Assembly (NCBI GenBank): GCA_041589455.1 | Contig: JBFHVQ010000022.1 | Coordinates: forward strand, 1-37,971 | Length of the DNA stretch: 37,971 nucleotides | DNA from: SZUA-229 sp041589455 | GTDB taxonomy: Bacteria > Pseudomonadota > Gammaproteobacteria > SZUA-229 | Direction of reading: 5' to 3' | Shown here: piece by piece, positions 1-8,797 of the stretch | Layout of the letters: every line of letters begins with the position of its first letter | Position numbering within the stretch: position 1 is the stretch's first letter | Position numbers and translations under genes: made by a program | The notes under the pieces: generated by a model | Seen by the model: only the letters and a program-made list of their open reading frames with translations | Database searches by the model: none | Told to the model about the DNA's origin: nothing

Positions 1-1
1 A

Positions 2-2902
2 CTACAGCACTTATTAAAGCAGGCCGGTAGTCTGTTTAATCTGGATAAAGTACTCGATAGTTTTTTACAGCATCGCAGTGACTGGTGGGCCTATACTGAT
101 GCACAAACCGATGCTGTCACTTTTGCTCAGAAAAAACTGGCTGACACACTGCAAATCACTTTAAACACAGATCCACTGGACGAGTTTTTTTCACCTCGGC
201 TAACACAACAAATAAGCCAGTTCGCTCCACTGTTAGTTAAAGCCAGCGGCAAGAAAAATCTTGCCTGTGCAGATTCACTCGCCAACTGGCTACTAGACAA
301 AGAACCCTCACTACACCAGTTTCATCTAATTAAAGACTGCTTTCTAAAAAAAGATGGTGAACCCATGGTTCAGGGGCGTAATGATAGCGCAGCACTTAGA
401 AAACGACTCGCTGAAGACGACGAACTGTTTTTCGAACTAAATGAAATTCTCACCAATAAAGTTCTACAAACTATCGACCTGATCAATCGTCAGGATTGCT
501 GGCGGTTAAATGCCGACTGGTATTACTGCGGTGAAAAATTTGTAGAACATTACCAGCAATTAAAAACCCAGCAAAGGCTGCTCGACTTTACTGACCTTGA
601 ATGGCGCAGCTACAAATTATTACAGGACTCAGACAATGCGCTCTGGATCCAGTATAAACTGGATCAACAAATCCAGCATTTATTGATCGATGAATTTCAG
701 GATACCAACCCGACTCAATGGCAACTGATCCTGCCATTACTGGAAGAAATGGCCGCAGCAGAATCAGAAAGATCTCGCAGTGTGTTTCTGGTTGGCGATG
801 AAAAACAGTCTATCTACAGTTTTCGCCGAGCAAAACCAGAATTACAGCAACAGGCATCTGACTGGCTTGCACAAAACCTTAATGCTCAAGCATTTCCACT
901 CAATAAATCATGGCGCTCTTCACCTGCCATTATCAATACGGTTAACGCAGTGTTTGCACAACCGGAATTACAAAAAGACCTACCAGGTTTTTCCGAGCAT
1001 TTTACACATCATGATCAGCTTCCTGGTCGAGTTGAAGTTTTACCATTACTTAAACCGGAAGACCTGCCTGAAATTGAAGAAGCAATTTACTGCCGTAATC
1101 CCTTGCTGCAACCACGCCTCGAAGCGCATGGACTGCATCAGTTAGAAGCACAACAAATCACCCAGCATATAAAGGCTTTAATCAGTCAGCAAACGCCGGT
1201 CATTGAGAATGATAATATTCGTCCACTGAACTTTAATGATATCTTTATTCTGGTACGCAAACGAAGTCACGTAGCCGATTATGAACAGGCATTGAGGCAG
1301 GCCAATATCCCTTACCTGGGAACCAATCGGGGAACCTTTTTATCCTGCCTTGAAGTACAGGACATGGAAGCGCTTCTGGAAACCCTGTTAACGCCATTTA
1401 ATAATCTTGCATTAGCACAGGTCTTAAAGTCACCCTTGTTTAATGCAAGTGACGACGACCTGCAGCTAGTTGCCAGCAATGCTGCCAAACCTCACTGGTT
1501 TGAGCGCATACAGTTGTTAGCAGAAACACTCGATACCGATCATCCGATACACCGAGCAGCGACATTAATAACACACTGGCGCACACTGGCCGATAAAATA
1601 CCGGTGCACGATTTACTCGATAAAATCTTTGACCAGGGTGATGTGATGCAACGTTATCACCGTGCTACACCAAAGGCATTACAAGCCAGAGTCAAAGCTA
1701 ATTTAACATTATTTCTGGAAATGGCGCTTGACCTGGACAGTGGCCGTTATCCAAGCCTGATGCATTTTCTCGATTACCTGCGCAGCCTCAAGGCCACACC
1801 GGGAGACGCACCAGATGAAGCACCAATGGAAACCCGTGAACCACGGGTGCGTATATTGACCATTCATGCCAGTAAGGGGCTGGAGGCACCGGTGGTATAT
1901 CTCGCGGATACAATCACTTCTTCCAGAGATAAGTCGGCCTTAAGTACCCTGGTAGACTGGCCGGTAGATAAGAGACAGCCGCAACTGTTCCAGCTAATCC
2001 CTTCCAGGCAACGCCAGGACACAATTACCGCACAAATAAATCAGTCACACCTGGCAATGAAAAATCGTGAAGATGCCAATTTATTATATGTCGCGATTAC
2101 CCGTGCCCGGCAGTACTTGTTTGTCTCGGGCTGTAAGGGAAAACTGGGGCCTTTCCTTGACTGGTATCAGCCCGTCTTTAATGCCTTACAACAGCTCACT
2201 GAAAACACAGAAGACACACATCTAGTCTATCAGTATGGTGAATTACCTGATGTTATTAGTGATAATAATAAAGTAGAACCGACACCCTCGACTAATTTTG
2301 TTATTCCCCTTGAGCTAACCAGAAAACTCAAGAAAATCCCTTCAGCAGATACGCTGATTGCTCCTAGCTATATGAGCCAGACGCCAGCATCACAGAAAAC
2401 CAGCAATGAAGATGTTGATGCCCAGCTCAGGGGTATCGCCATTCATCGCATGCTGCAATTAATGACACAACAAAACGATTTAGATTCGCAACAATTATTA
2501 AGAAAGATTTCAATCGAACTTAAACATAATAACCTGCAGGAATTAAACGACTGGCTGAGCATTGCACTGGAAAATTTCAGCCACCCCGATTTGCAACATA
2601 TTTTTAAGCCAAATGCCGACTACCTGTCATATAGTGAATGCCCGGTGCATTTTCAGCACCAGCAACAGCCAGCATTTGGCATTATCGACCGGATTATTGT
2701 TGAACCACAACGGGTACTTCTTGTGGATTACAAAACCCATCAACAGGCCAGCACAGACAACCTGCAACAACTGGCAATGCATTATCAACAACAAATGCAG
2801 CTGTATAGCGAAGCCTGTCAGCAACTATGGCCTGACAAAGTCACCGAGTCTTTTTTACTGTTTACTGAATCTCGATCACTGTATTCAATGAGTCCGGCAT
2901 AG
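2..2902 (+). CDS. addA: AddA-type UvrD/REP helicase-nuclease (5' end outside window)
   Basis: The reading frame is open from base 2, so the N-terminus, including the Walker A motif, lies left of the window; 966 residues are visible. Seen motifs: Walker B-like LLIDEFQDT (near base 690), VGDEKQSIYSFRRA (near 795), TIHASKGLEAP (near 1860) and YVAITRAR (near 2090), the order of superfamily 1A helicases. The C-terminus carries a PD-(D/E)XK nuclease: RGIAIHRML, GIIDR and VDYKTH (near 2730), then a QL..Y pattern. This helicase-plus-nuclease layout is that of AddA (RecB-like), which resects double-strand breaks with AddB and loads RecA at Chi-like sites. An addB gene would be expected just upstream. 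RecB is the alternative; the short C-terminal nuclease and motif wording fit AddA better. The first ATG seen at 365 is internal. Confidence 0.85.
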   Translation, partial: LQHLLKQAGSLFNLDKVLDSFLQHRSDWWAYTDAQTDAVTFAQKKLADTLQITLNTDPLDEFFSPRLTQQISQFAPLLVKASGKKNLACADSLANWLLDKEPSLHQFHLIKDCFLKKDGEPMVQGRNDSAALRKRLAEDDELFFELNEILTNKVLQTIDLINRQDCWRLNADWYYCGEKFVEHYQQLKTQQRLLDFTDLEWRSYKLLQDSDNALWIQYKLDQQIQHLLIDEFQDTNPTQWQLILPLLEEMAAAESERSRSVFLVGDEKQSIYSFRRAKPELQQQASDWLAQNLNAQAFPLNKSWRSSPAIINTVNAVFAQPELQKDLPGFSEHFTHHDQLPGRVEVLPLLKPEDLPEIEEAIYCRNPLLQPRLEAHGLHQLEAQQITQHIKALISQQTPVIENDNIRPLNFNDIFILVRKRSHVADYEQALRQANIPYLGTNRGTFLSCLEVQDMEALLETLLTPFNNLALAQVLKSPLFNASDDDLQLVASNAAKPHWFERIQLLAETLDTDHPIHRAATLITHWRTLADKIPVHDLLDKIFDQGDVMQRYHRATPKALQARVKANLTLFLEMALDLDSGRYPSLMHFLDYLRSLKATPGDAPDEAPMETREPRVRILTIHASKGLEAPVVYLADTITSSRDKSALSTLVDWPVDKRQPQLFQLIPSRQRQDTITAQINQSHLAMKNREDANLLYVAITRARQYLFVSGCKGKLGPFLDWYQPVFNALQQLTENTEDTHLVYQYGELPDVISDNNKVEPTPSTNFVIPLELTRKLKKIPSADTLIAPSYMSQTPASQKTSNEDVDAQLRGIAIHRMLQLMTQQNDLDSQQLLRKISIELKHNNLQELNDWLSIALENFSHPDLQHIFKPNADYLSYSECPVHFQHQQQPAFGIIDRIIVEPQRVLLVDYKTHQQASTDNLQQLAMHYQQQMQLYSEACQQLWPDKVTESFLLFTESRSLYSMSPA

Positions 2903-2943
2903 CCCTTCAATAATCCTGCATTTGAAATAATCAGCACAAATAA

Positions 2944-2983
2944 AAAGCCCGTGGTTTGTTATAAAAAACAAGCCACGGGCTTT
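2944..2983. terminator. Bidirectional intrinsic terminator between addA and dsbC
   Basis: A 17-bp stem (2944-2960 with 2967-2983, one G-T pair) encloses a 6-base loop. The arms begin with A and end with T runs, so it can stop both the plus-strand addA transcript and the minus-strand xerD-dsbC transcript that converge here. Confidence 0.85.
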
Positions 2984-3030
2984 CTTGTAACACTAGCAGT
3001 TAGTTAACTGCCACACACAAACATACTGAA

Positions 3031-3753
3031 TTACAGGCTATCTATCTGCTGAATCAATTTCGCTGCTGGAACATAACCCGGCATTAACTGGCCAGATTCC
3101 AGCATAATAGCTGGTGTACCACGAATGCCTATCTGAGATGCCAGTGCCTGATGTTGTTTAATTGGGTTATCACACTTTTTATTTTCGATATCACCGCCTG
3201 ATTTCGCCTTGTCGAGTGCTGCATTCTGATCTTTTGCACACCATACCGAGACAGAGGTATCTACGCTCTTCGCACCTTTAAATGGCACAAACACATAACG
3301 CACCTTGATGCCATTCTTCTGATACTCAGGCATTTCATCATGCAGACGCTGACAATAGGGGCAATAAATGTCAGTAAAAACTGTAATGGTATGCCGCACA
3401 TCACCTTCCGGCTTGTAAACCACCATATTATCTTCACCAAGCTCATTTATTGCCTGTAGTCTGATACCACCACGGGTTTTTTCAGTCAGATTTTCTCGCT
3501 GTTCCATATCAAACAGGCTGCCATCGAAAATATAACGAGCCTGCTTGTCCATGTACATCACCTGACCACCGGAAACAACTTCATACAGGCCTGGCAGAGG
3601 TGTAGAGCTTATTTTTGCATCTACTGCCTGTGGAATTCGCTTGATCAGCGCCTGTTTCAGTGATGTAAGTTCTGCTTTACTGAGTTCCGCAAAACTTGCT
3701 GATGAAAATGCCAGCATCACCATAAGTACGCCAGATTTGATTAAAAATTTCAT
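3031..3753 (-). CDS. dsbC: Thiol:disulfide interchange protein DsbC
   Basis: 240 residues. Residues 1-22 form a signal peptide (KFLIK, hydrophobic core, SFA cleavage), placing the protein in the periplasm. An N-terminal dimerisation segment (about 23-90) is followed by a thioredoxin fold with active site CPYC in FTDIYCPYCQRLH, a second cysteine pair (WCAKDQ and KKCDN) and the cis-proline loop GTPAIM. DsbC is the disulfide isomerase that reshuffles wrong disulfides and is kept reduced by DsbD. It lies about 100 bases downstream of xerD on the same strand, the xerD-dsbC order also known in Escherichia coli. The ATG is followed directly by the signal peptide, so the start is secure. Confidence 0.93.
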   Translation of the reverse strand: MKFLIKSGVLMVMLAFSSASFAELSKAELTSLKQALIKRIPQAVDAKISSTPLPGLYEVVSGGQVMYMDKQARYIFDGSLFDMEQRENLTEKTRGGIRLQAINELGEDNMVVYKPEGDVRHTITVFTDIYCPYCQRLHDEMPEYQKNGIKVRYVFVPFKGAKSVDTSVSVWCAKDQNAALDKAKSGGDIENKKCDNPIKQHQALASQIGIRGTPAIMLESGQLMPGYVPAAKLIQQIDSL

Positions 3754-3854
3754 AAATTGATTTCCAGTTTAAATGTTCTATAAGTCATCATCTTAATGTA
3801 GACCGTGGTGATTATAAATAATTCCCGTTGCGTTGGGTGAATATTCTCCTTAAT

Positions 3855-4775
3855 TCATGCCCTGGGATGATGCTGCTGATACAGACTTTGTAAACGTTGA
3901 TTGGCTACATGGGTGTATATCTGGGTAGTGGATATATCACTATGCCCCAGTAACATCTGCACTACCCTTAAATCAGCACCATGATTGAGTAAATGGGTCG
4001 CAAATGCATGCCGCAGGGTATGCGGTGATAACAAGTCGCCATCAATACCGACCTGCAACGCATATCGCTTTAATAAATACCAGAAAGCCTGACGTGTCAT
4101 CCCGCGTCCCCGATTTGTCACAAACAGGGCATTACAGGGTAATTGATTATGCATAAGATCGGCTCGAGCCGACTTTAAATAAGCCTGCAAACTATCAATC
4201 GCTTCTTCACCCAGGGGCACCAGCCGTTCCTTGCCTCCTTTACCGATCACCCGAATAACTCCCGGGTCCAGTGACACCTGGGTAAACTCCAGCCCCACCA
4301 GCTCACTGACCCTTAAGCCTGTCGCATAAAGGGTTTCCAGCATGGCCTTATCTCTGAGGCCCAATGCCTGATTCGTGTCAGGCGCCAGCAACAGCTCAGC
4401 CACCTGTTGCTCTGTTAATGTTTTGGGTAGGGGTTTTTCAGGTTTGGGGGCTTCGATCAGCGCCACTGGATCAACAGGCACCTGACCCTCTCGATGCAGC
4501 CAGCTATATAAACGTCGCATGGATGATAATAAACGCGCTGCACTACGATTTTTACTGCCCTGTTCGAAGCGATAGGCTAAAAATGCCTGCAAATCCTGTT
4601 GTTCAGCCGTTCGCAATGATAAGCATGAAGCCTGCAACCATTCCGCCAGTGCAGCCAGGTCATTTCGATAAGCGGAAAGTGTGTTCTGGCTAAGCCCCTG
4701 CTCCATCCACAGGGCATCAAGAAATCGCTCGATGAGCTGCTGCTCTGATATGGGTAGCTTATCAAGTTTTGCCAT
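3855..4775 (-). CDS. xerD: Site-specific tyrosine recombinase XerD
   Basis: 306 residues from the chosen ATG at 4775; an upstream in-frame ATG at 4802 would add nine residues, but family members begin close to the segment LIERFLDALWMEQGLS. N-terminal SAM-like core-binding domain (about 10-100) and C-terminal catalytic domain with the full set of tyrosine recombinase residues: R155 (TGLRVSEL), K179 (GKGGKER), H252 and R255 (HTLRHAFATH), H278 (LGHSDIST) and nucleophile Y287 (TQIYTHV). With XerC it resolves chromosome dimers at dif under FtsK control. XerC is the alternative, but dsbC next door and the FLDALW start favour XerD. Neither start has a strong ribosome site. Confidence 0.9.
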   Translation of the reverse strand: MAKLDKLPISEQQLIERFLDALWMEQGLSQNTLSAYRNDLAALAEWLQASCLSLRTAEQQDLQAFLAYRFEQGSKNRSAARLLSSMRRLYSWLHREGQVPVDPVALIEAPKPEKPLPKTLTEQQVAELLLAPDTNQALGLRDKAMLETLYATGLRVSELVGLEFTQVSLDPGVIRVIGKGGKERLVPLGEEAIDSLQAYLKSARADLMHNQLPCNALFVTNRGRGMTRQAFWYLLKRYALQVGIDGDLLSPHTLRHAFATHLLNHGADLRVVQMLLGHSDISTTQIYTHVANQRLQSLYQQHHPRA

Positions 4776-4909
4776 CACGCAAGGTCCAGTTAAAGATGGC
4801 ATCAGACTAGCATATTTTTAGAATGGTCGAGCAGCCGATTATGTTAAAATCAGCACCCAGTCAACAACCCCGACTAGAAATAATAGTCAAATCGATCCCA
4901 GAATCCACT

Positions 4910-5485
4910 ATGCAACAACAAATCACCTATCTCATTCTGGCTGGAGGCCGCGGACAGCGTATGAACGGCGCTGACAAGGGCCTGATGCAGTGGCAGGGCA
5001 AACCTATGATCGAACATATTCTGGCATCGCTGGGTGCACCAGCAGAACAGGTTATTGTCAGTGCCAATCGCAACCTGCAGGACTACCAAAACTATGCAGG
5101 CCAGGTCGTTGAAGATCGCTTTGAAGACTTTCAGGGGCCCCTGGCGGGACTTTTAAGCGCAATGCGGGTCTGTGATACTGAATTTCTACTTTGCGTCCCC
5201 TGTGATTCACCTGCACCACCAATCGATATGCTACAACAATTACATCAGTGCATGAGTCAGCAACAGAAAACATCGGCGATCTGCCACGACGGTAATCGCC
5301 TGCAACCGCTTTTTTGCCTGATCAACTGCCAGCACTTGAATTTACTTGAGCAATTTTTACAACAAGGTCGCCGTAAGGTTCATGACTTTATGCAAATGAT
5401 CGACCCTGCGATTTGTGATTTTTCCTCACAGGCTTCTGCCTTTAATAATTTTAACCGTCCGGAAGATATGCAAGATGCCCAATAA
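4910..5485 (+). CDS. mobA: Molybdenum cofactor guanylyltransferase MobA
   Basis: 191 residues from ATG 4910. The frame also has an ATG at 4823, but the nucleotide-binding motif LAGGRGQRM must lie close to the N-terminus, so 4910 is preferred; no strong Shine-Dalgarno is visible for it. Motifs: LAGGRGQRMNGADKGL (nucleotidyl-transfer loop), CVPCDSP and RPLF-like NRLQPLFCL, matching the MobA Rossmann-type fold. The enzyme joins GMP from GTP to Mo-molybdopterin, making the guanine dinucleotide cofactor of DMSO reductase-family enzymes. It is first of three overlapping mob/moe genes, so the host must use bis-MGD enzymes encoded elsewhere. Confidence 0.9.
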   Translation: MQQQITYLILAGGRGQRMNGADKGLMQWQGKPMIEHILASLGAPAEQVIVSANRNLQDYQNYAGQVVEDRFEDFQGPLAGLLSAMRVCDTEFLLCVPCDSPAPPIDMLQQLHQCMSQQQKTSAICHDGNRLQPLFCLINCQHLNLLEQFLQQGRRKVHDFMQMIDPAICDFSSQASAFNNFNRPEDMQDAQ

Positions 5486-6038
5486 CCAGCCGATTACCTT
5501 TGAAAAACCCTTACTGGGTTTTGCCGCATTCAGTGGTACAGGTAAAACCACACTGTTACGCAAGCTAATCCCCGAACTCAAAAGCCGAGGCTTACGAGTT
5601 GCCGTGGTTAAACATGCACACCATAATTTTGATGTCGACAAGCCCGGTAAGGATAGTTACGAACTACGCAAGGCAGGTGCAGCCCCGATGCTGATTAGCT
5701 CCAGCAAACGCACGGTTATTATGATCGATAATGAAATCGAGCAAGAACCTGATTTGCAGCAGTTACTTGGTCATATCCCGGTGGATATGATCGATATGGT
5801 ACTGGTAGAGGGTTTTAAACAATGGCCTTTTGCTAAAATCGAATTACACCGAGAAGCAACCGGCAAGCCGCTCATGTATGCAGAAGACCCTAACATTATT
5901 GCAATCGCACACGACAGACCGGCAAATAGCCCACTCAGCGATACTCAAATTCCCCAGCTGGATATCAATAATGTAGAATCTATCGCCGATTTTGTAATCC
6001 AGTTTAAACAGCAAAACACCACAGAAGACCAGTTATGA
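5475..6038 (+). CDS. mobB: Molybdopterin-guanine dinucleotide biosynthesis protein MobB
   Basis: 187 residues from ATG 5475, which overlaps the end of mobA by 11 bases; GGAAG at 5461-5465 serves as ribosome site. An in-frame start at 5415 would place 20 unrelated residues before the conserved start. The P-loop SGTGKTT (residues 20-26) follows strand LLGFAAF, and VVKHAHHNFDVDKPGKDS and VLVEGFK are typical of the MobB GTPase family. MobB binds GTP and MobA and is thought to help hand over the nucleotide or cofactor; it is not essential in E. coli. The overlap with mobA and the 4-base overlap with moeA indicate translational coupling. Confidence 0.92.
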   Translation: MPNNQPITFEKPLLGFAAFSGTGKTTLLRKLIPELKSRGLRVAVVKHAHHNFDVDKPGKDSYELRKAGAAPMLISSSKRTVIMIDNEIEQEPDLQQLLGHIPVDMIDMVLVEGFKQWPFAKIELHREATGKPLMYAEDPNIIAIAHDRPANSPLSDTQIPQLDINNVESIADFVIQFKQQNTTEDQL

Positions 6039-7291
6039 TACAGAAACAGCCATCATGTAATGACGAATTTGACCCTAACTCACTCAGCTTTGAGCAGGCA
6101 TATGAGCGTATACAACAAAGCATAGTGCCGGTTAAAGGTCGTAAAAATGTCACCATTCGCGAAGCAGCAGGACACATTCTCGCTGAAGATGTCAGCTCAC
6201 CCATGGATATTCCGCCGTTCATTAACTCCGCAATGGATGGTTATGCAATTAATTCTCAGGACCTGCCACCATCAGGCGAAACCGCACTTAAAGTGATTGG
6301 CAAATCCTTTGCCGGCCGCCCTTTTGACGGTGACTTAAACAAAGGCGAGGCAGTTCGTATTATGACCGGCGCAGTGGTGCCTCAAGGTGCTGATACGGTA
6401 ATTATGCAGGAACATGCAGAAGTCGACGGTGAGTATATAAAAATATCGGCAGAACATGAGGCCGGTCAGAATGTGCGCAAGCCCGGCGATGATTTTTTTA
6501 GTGGCGATACCATCATCAAAGCAGGTGAACGCCTGTCCCCTGCAAAACTGGGACTGCTTGCCTCAGTGGGCGTTACCGAATTTAAAGTGGTACGTAAACC
6601 AGTAGTGGCTTTTTTCTCAACCGGCGATGAATTAAAAGGTGTCGGCCAGACACTCAAACCCGGTGATATCTTCGACAGCAATCGTTATATCCTGTTTGGC
6701 ATGCTGCAGAAAATGGGTGTCGACTGTATTGATATGGGCGTCATACCCGATATCAAAGAAGAAATTGAAAGCACCCTCAAAGAAGCGGCAAAAATTGCTG
6801 ACATGGTGATTACTTCGGGTGGAGCTTCCGTTGGCGAAGCCGACTTTATCAAGGTAATCCTCGATGAAATCGGTGAAGTTGGTTTCTGGAAAATTGCCAT
6901 GAAACCCGGCAAGCCACTGGCATTTGGCCATATCAATGAAACTATTTTCTTTGGTTTACCAGGTAACCCGGTTTCTGCAATGGCGACTTTTTACCAGTTT
7001 GTACAACCCAGCTTACGTTTACTGGAAGGTGAAACCATTAGCACCCCCATCACTCTCAAAGCCAGATGTGTCTCAAAACTGAAAAAACGTCCGGGTAGAA
7101 AAGATTTTCAGCGCGGTATTATGTCGAGTGATGAAAATGGCCAGTTAATCGTTGATACAACCGGAATGCAGGGCTCGCATATGCTGAGTTCCATGGCAAA
7201 AGCCAACTGTTTTATCGTGCTTGAACGTGAAGCCGGCGATATTGATATTGGTGAAATAGTTGAAGTACAGCCATTTAATGAACTAATTTAA
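6035..7291 (+). CDS. moeA: Molybdopterin molybdenumtransferase MoeA
   Basis: 418 residues; the ATG overlaps the mobB stop as ATGA. Conserved MoeA features in order: INSAMDGYA (near residue 65), GAVVPQGADTVIMQE (near 115), GDIFDSNRY (near 210), TSGGASVGEADF (near 260), KPGKPLAFG and GLPGNPVSA (near 308), then the C-terminal beta-barrel domain. MoeA inserts molybdate into adenylated molybdopterin delivered by MogA/MoaB-type proteins. The length matches the family. Being last in the mobA-mobB-moeA operon it couples metal insertion to guanylylation; a hairpin lies 19 bases after the stop. Confidence 0.93.
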   Translation: MIQKQPSCNDEFDPNSLSFEQAYERIQQSIVPVKGRKNVTIREAAGHILAEDVSSPMDIPPFINSAMDGYAINSQDLPPSGETALKVIGKSFAGRPFDGDLNKGEAVRIMTGAVVPQGADTVIMQEHAEVDGEYIKISAEHEAGQNVRKPGDDFFSGDTIIKAGERLSPAKLGLLASVGVTEFKVVRKPVVAFFSTGDELKGVGQTLKPGDIFDSNRYILFGMLQKMGVDCIDMGVIPDIKEEIESTLKEAAKIADMVITSGGASVGEADFIKVILDEIGEVGFWKIAMKPGKPLAFGHINETIFFGLPGNPVSAMATFYQFVQPSLRLLEGETISTPITLKARCVSKLKKRPGRKDFQRGIMSSDENGQLIVDTTGMQGSHMLSSMAKANCFIVLEREAGDIDIGEIVEVQPFNELI

Positions 7292-7310
7292 ACTTTTAAA
7301 TCATACGTGC

Positions 7311-7350
7311 GATGCCTTTCTGTATCTTCACTCTGGAGTAGAAAGGCATC
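7311..7350 (+). terminator. Hairpin downstream of moeA
   Basis: Perfect 11-bp inverted repeat (7311-7321 with 7340-7350) around an 18-base loop, beginning 19 bases after the moeA stop. It lacks a following T-run, so it is either a weak terminator or an mRNA 3'-end stabiliser. Confidence 0.45.
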
Positions 7351-8098
7351 AATGCAACCTTTCACACATAAGATTAATTTGCTTTAGTTATAAATTATAT
7401 CAATCATCGTTAATTGATAATAAATCATTATTCCTAGCCTTTAATATATTGGAAACCCCATTACACAACCTTGTAACCCAGAAAAATCAACCTTTGGCTC
7501 GGCATTTGCTCTGGCTTAATCTCTAATTTTTCACTGAGATACCAAATTTTCCTGCTTAGTAAGCAATAGCTGCTATCCAACTCCAGCAAAATCCTCAAGC
7601 AGTTGAAACTGCTTGCTGAAATCACTTTTATTAACAGAAAATTATTAGTTCATACCGGCTAAATTGTACTTTGCACTCTAGTCATTTTATTCCAGATGCA
7701 ACACATCTAATTAGTAGAAACTCAGGTACACACTGGATAAGCTAACATCTGTTTACAAGAAAATACCCAAATGCTTTATAGAATTAGAATTGCAAGGCCT
7801 GTTTAAACAACGACAGGCTTTTACAAAATTTTGCTTAATTTCACATTGACAACAGACAATTCAGATATATTTTTGATTCAAGCACTTTAATTTTAGTGCT
7901 CGACAGGCTCATAACAATAGAAATACAACCTGTATAACCCCACTTTTTTTATAAATTCACAAGTTTGAGTAATTATTTATCCCTGATTAACTAATTTAGT
8001 ACCATCCACTACACATTATCTATCAAAAATAGAAAAACCTTGTCGTGAAATCATCTTTATCGAGTTAACCAACATCATTCGCTTTATTTTTAGCCCAA
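7351..8098. other. AT-rich gene-free region with small hairpins
   Basis: About 750 bases between moeA and the histone-like gene contain no open frame of note on either strand. Small inverted repeats are visible: 7596-7603 with 7608-7615 (8 bp, TGAA loop), 7797-7801 with 7814-7818 followed by TTTT, and 7881-7886 with 7895-7900. I cannot tell decayed sequence from a small RNA locus; no known RNA family was recognised. Confidence 0.5.
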
Positions 8099-8133
8099 AA
8101 AAAAGGCCTTATCAGTATGATAAGGCCTTTTTT
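8099..8133 (-). terminator. Intrinsic terminator of the histone H1-like gene
   Basis: Perfect 16-bp stem (8099-8114 with 8118-8133) with a 3-base loop; A and T runs at the stem ends give a U-tract in either direction. It sits 32 bases after the minus-strand stop. A second perfect 8-bp inverted repeat (8134-8141 with 8149-8156) lies between stop and terminator. Confidence 0.85.
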
Positions 8134-8165
8134 AGTTAGATTGTGGCGATCTAACTGCTTAAAGC

Positions 8166-8642
8166 TTACTTTTTACGACGTGCACGACGTTTTTTAGGCT
8201 TTAAAGACTTTTCAAGCTTAGATAGTTGCTGCTTAGTCCATTTTTCTACGAACTTGGCAACTGCTGTTTCTTTGCTTTCAGCCATCTTGATCAGTGCAGC
8301 TTCACGCTTAGCAGCTACTTTCAGCTCTTCACGTGCAGCTTTCAGATCTGCCTGAACAGCATTGATCTTATCTTTCATTGCCTTTTTAGCTTCAGCAGTT
8401 TTCTGAGCAGCAGCTTTTTTCTTTGCAGCTAACTCTTTCTTTTTAGCGGCGGCTGCTTTCTTTTTAGCGGCGGCTGCTTTCTTTTTAGCGGCAGCTGCAG
8501 CTTTCTTTTTAGCGGCAGCTGCTTTTTTCTTTGCAGCGGCTGCTGATTTAGCTACAACTTTCTTTTTAACAACTTTTTTCTTAGCTGCACCTTTTTTTGA
8601 TGCAACTGGTTTTTTTACTGCTTTTTTCTTTGGTCGAGCCAT
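8166..8642 (-). CDS. Lysine/alanine-repeat histone H1-like DNA-binding protein
   Basis: 158 residues, extremely rich in Lys and Ala. Residues 1-30 (ARPKKKAVKKP...) and about 31-80 consist of repeated AAAAKKK heptads like the C-terminal tail of eukaryotic histone H1, AlgP of Pseudomonas and bacterial Hc1-type proteins. From about residue 85 the composition changes to a charged helix or coiled coil (AVQADLKAAREELKVAAKREAAL), then KFVEKWTKQQLSKLEKSL and a basic end KPKKRRARRKK. Such proteins bind DNA without strong sequence preference; the exact role here is inferred only. AGGA lies 9 bases before the ATG, a good promoter is at 8677-8704, and a strong terminator follows, so it is a single-gene unit, probably well expressed. 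Confidence 0.8.
   Translation of the reverse strand: MARPKKKAVKKPVASKKGAAKKKVVKKKVVAKSAAAAKKKAAAAKKKAAAAAKKKAAAAKKKAAAAKKKELAAKKKAAAQKTAEAKKAMKDKINAVQADLKAAREELKVAAKREAALIKMAESKETAVAKFVEKWTKQQLSKLEKSLKPKKRRARRKK
8435..8542. repeat. Tandem 21-base coding repeat (AAAAKKK heptads)
   Basis: Five consecutive units, 8435-8455, 8456-8476, 8477-8500 (24 bases, one extra Ala codon), 8501-8521 and 8522-8542. The first two are identical, the others differ at a few positions. Copy number may vary between strains by slippage. Confidence 0.85.
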
Positions 8643-8676
8643 TTTATTAAATCCTCATTGTCGGGTTAATGCACAG

Positions 8677-8704
8677 ATTATAATTCTTATTTTTTGTTTT
8701 ACAA
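8677..8704 (-). promoter_or_regulatory. Sigma70 promoter of the histone H1-like gene
   Basis: On the minus strand TTGTAA (8704-8699) and a perfect TATAAT (8682-8677) are 16 bases apart. The predicted start near 8670 leaves a short leader with AGGA before the ATG at 8642. Confidence 0.6.
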
Positions 8705-8761
8705 ATAAATCAAGCGTTTAAAGTGCGTTTTTTTGAAAAAAATTAACTTTTTGACGTAAAA

Positions 8762-8785
8762 AAACCTGGAACAGAGCCCAGGTTT
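8762..8785 (-). terminator. Intrinsic terminator for the outer-membrane protein gene
   Basis: An 8-bp stem (8762-8769 with 8778-8785) with an 8-base loop. Read on the minus strand it is followed by a run of seven T, and on the plus strand also by a T-run, so it may act both ways. Confidence 0.65.
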
Positions 8786-8797
8786 AATTTTTTTTAC

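Noticed and set aside
3855..4775. A phage or transposon integrase
   Set aside because: Length, domain layout and position next to dsbC show a housekeeping XerD.
8226..8432. Plus-strand Phe/Ser-rich ORF
   Set aside because: It is the antisense reading of Lys/Glu-rich codons in the histone-like gene.
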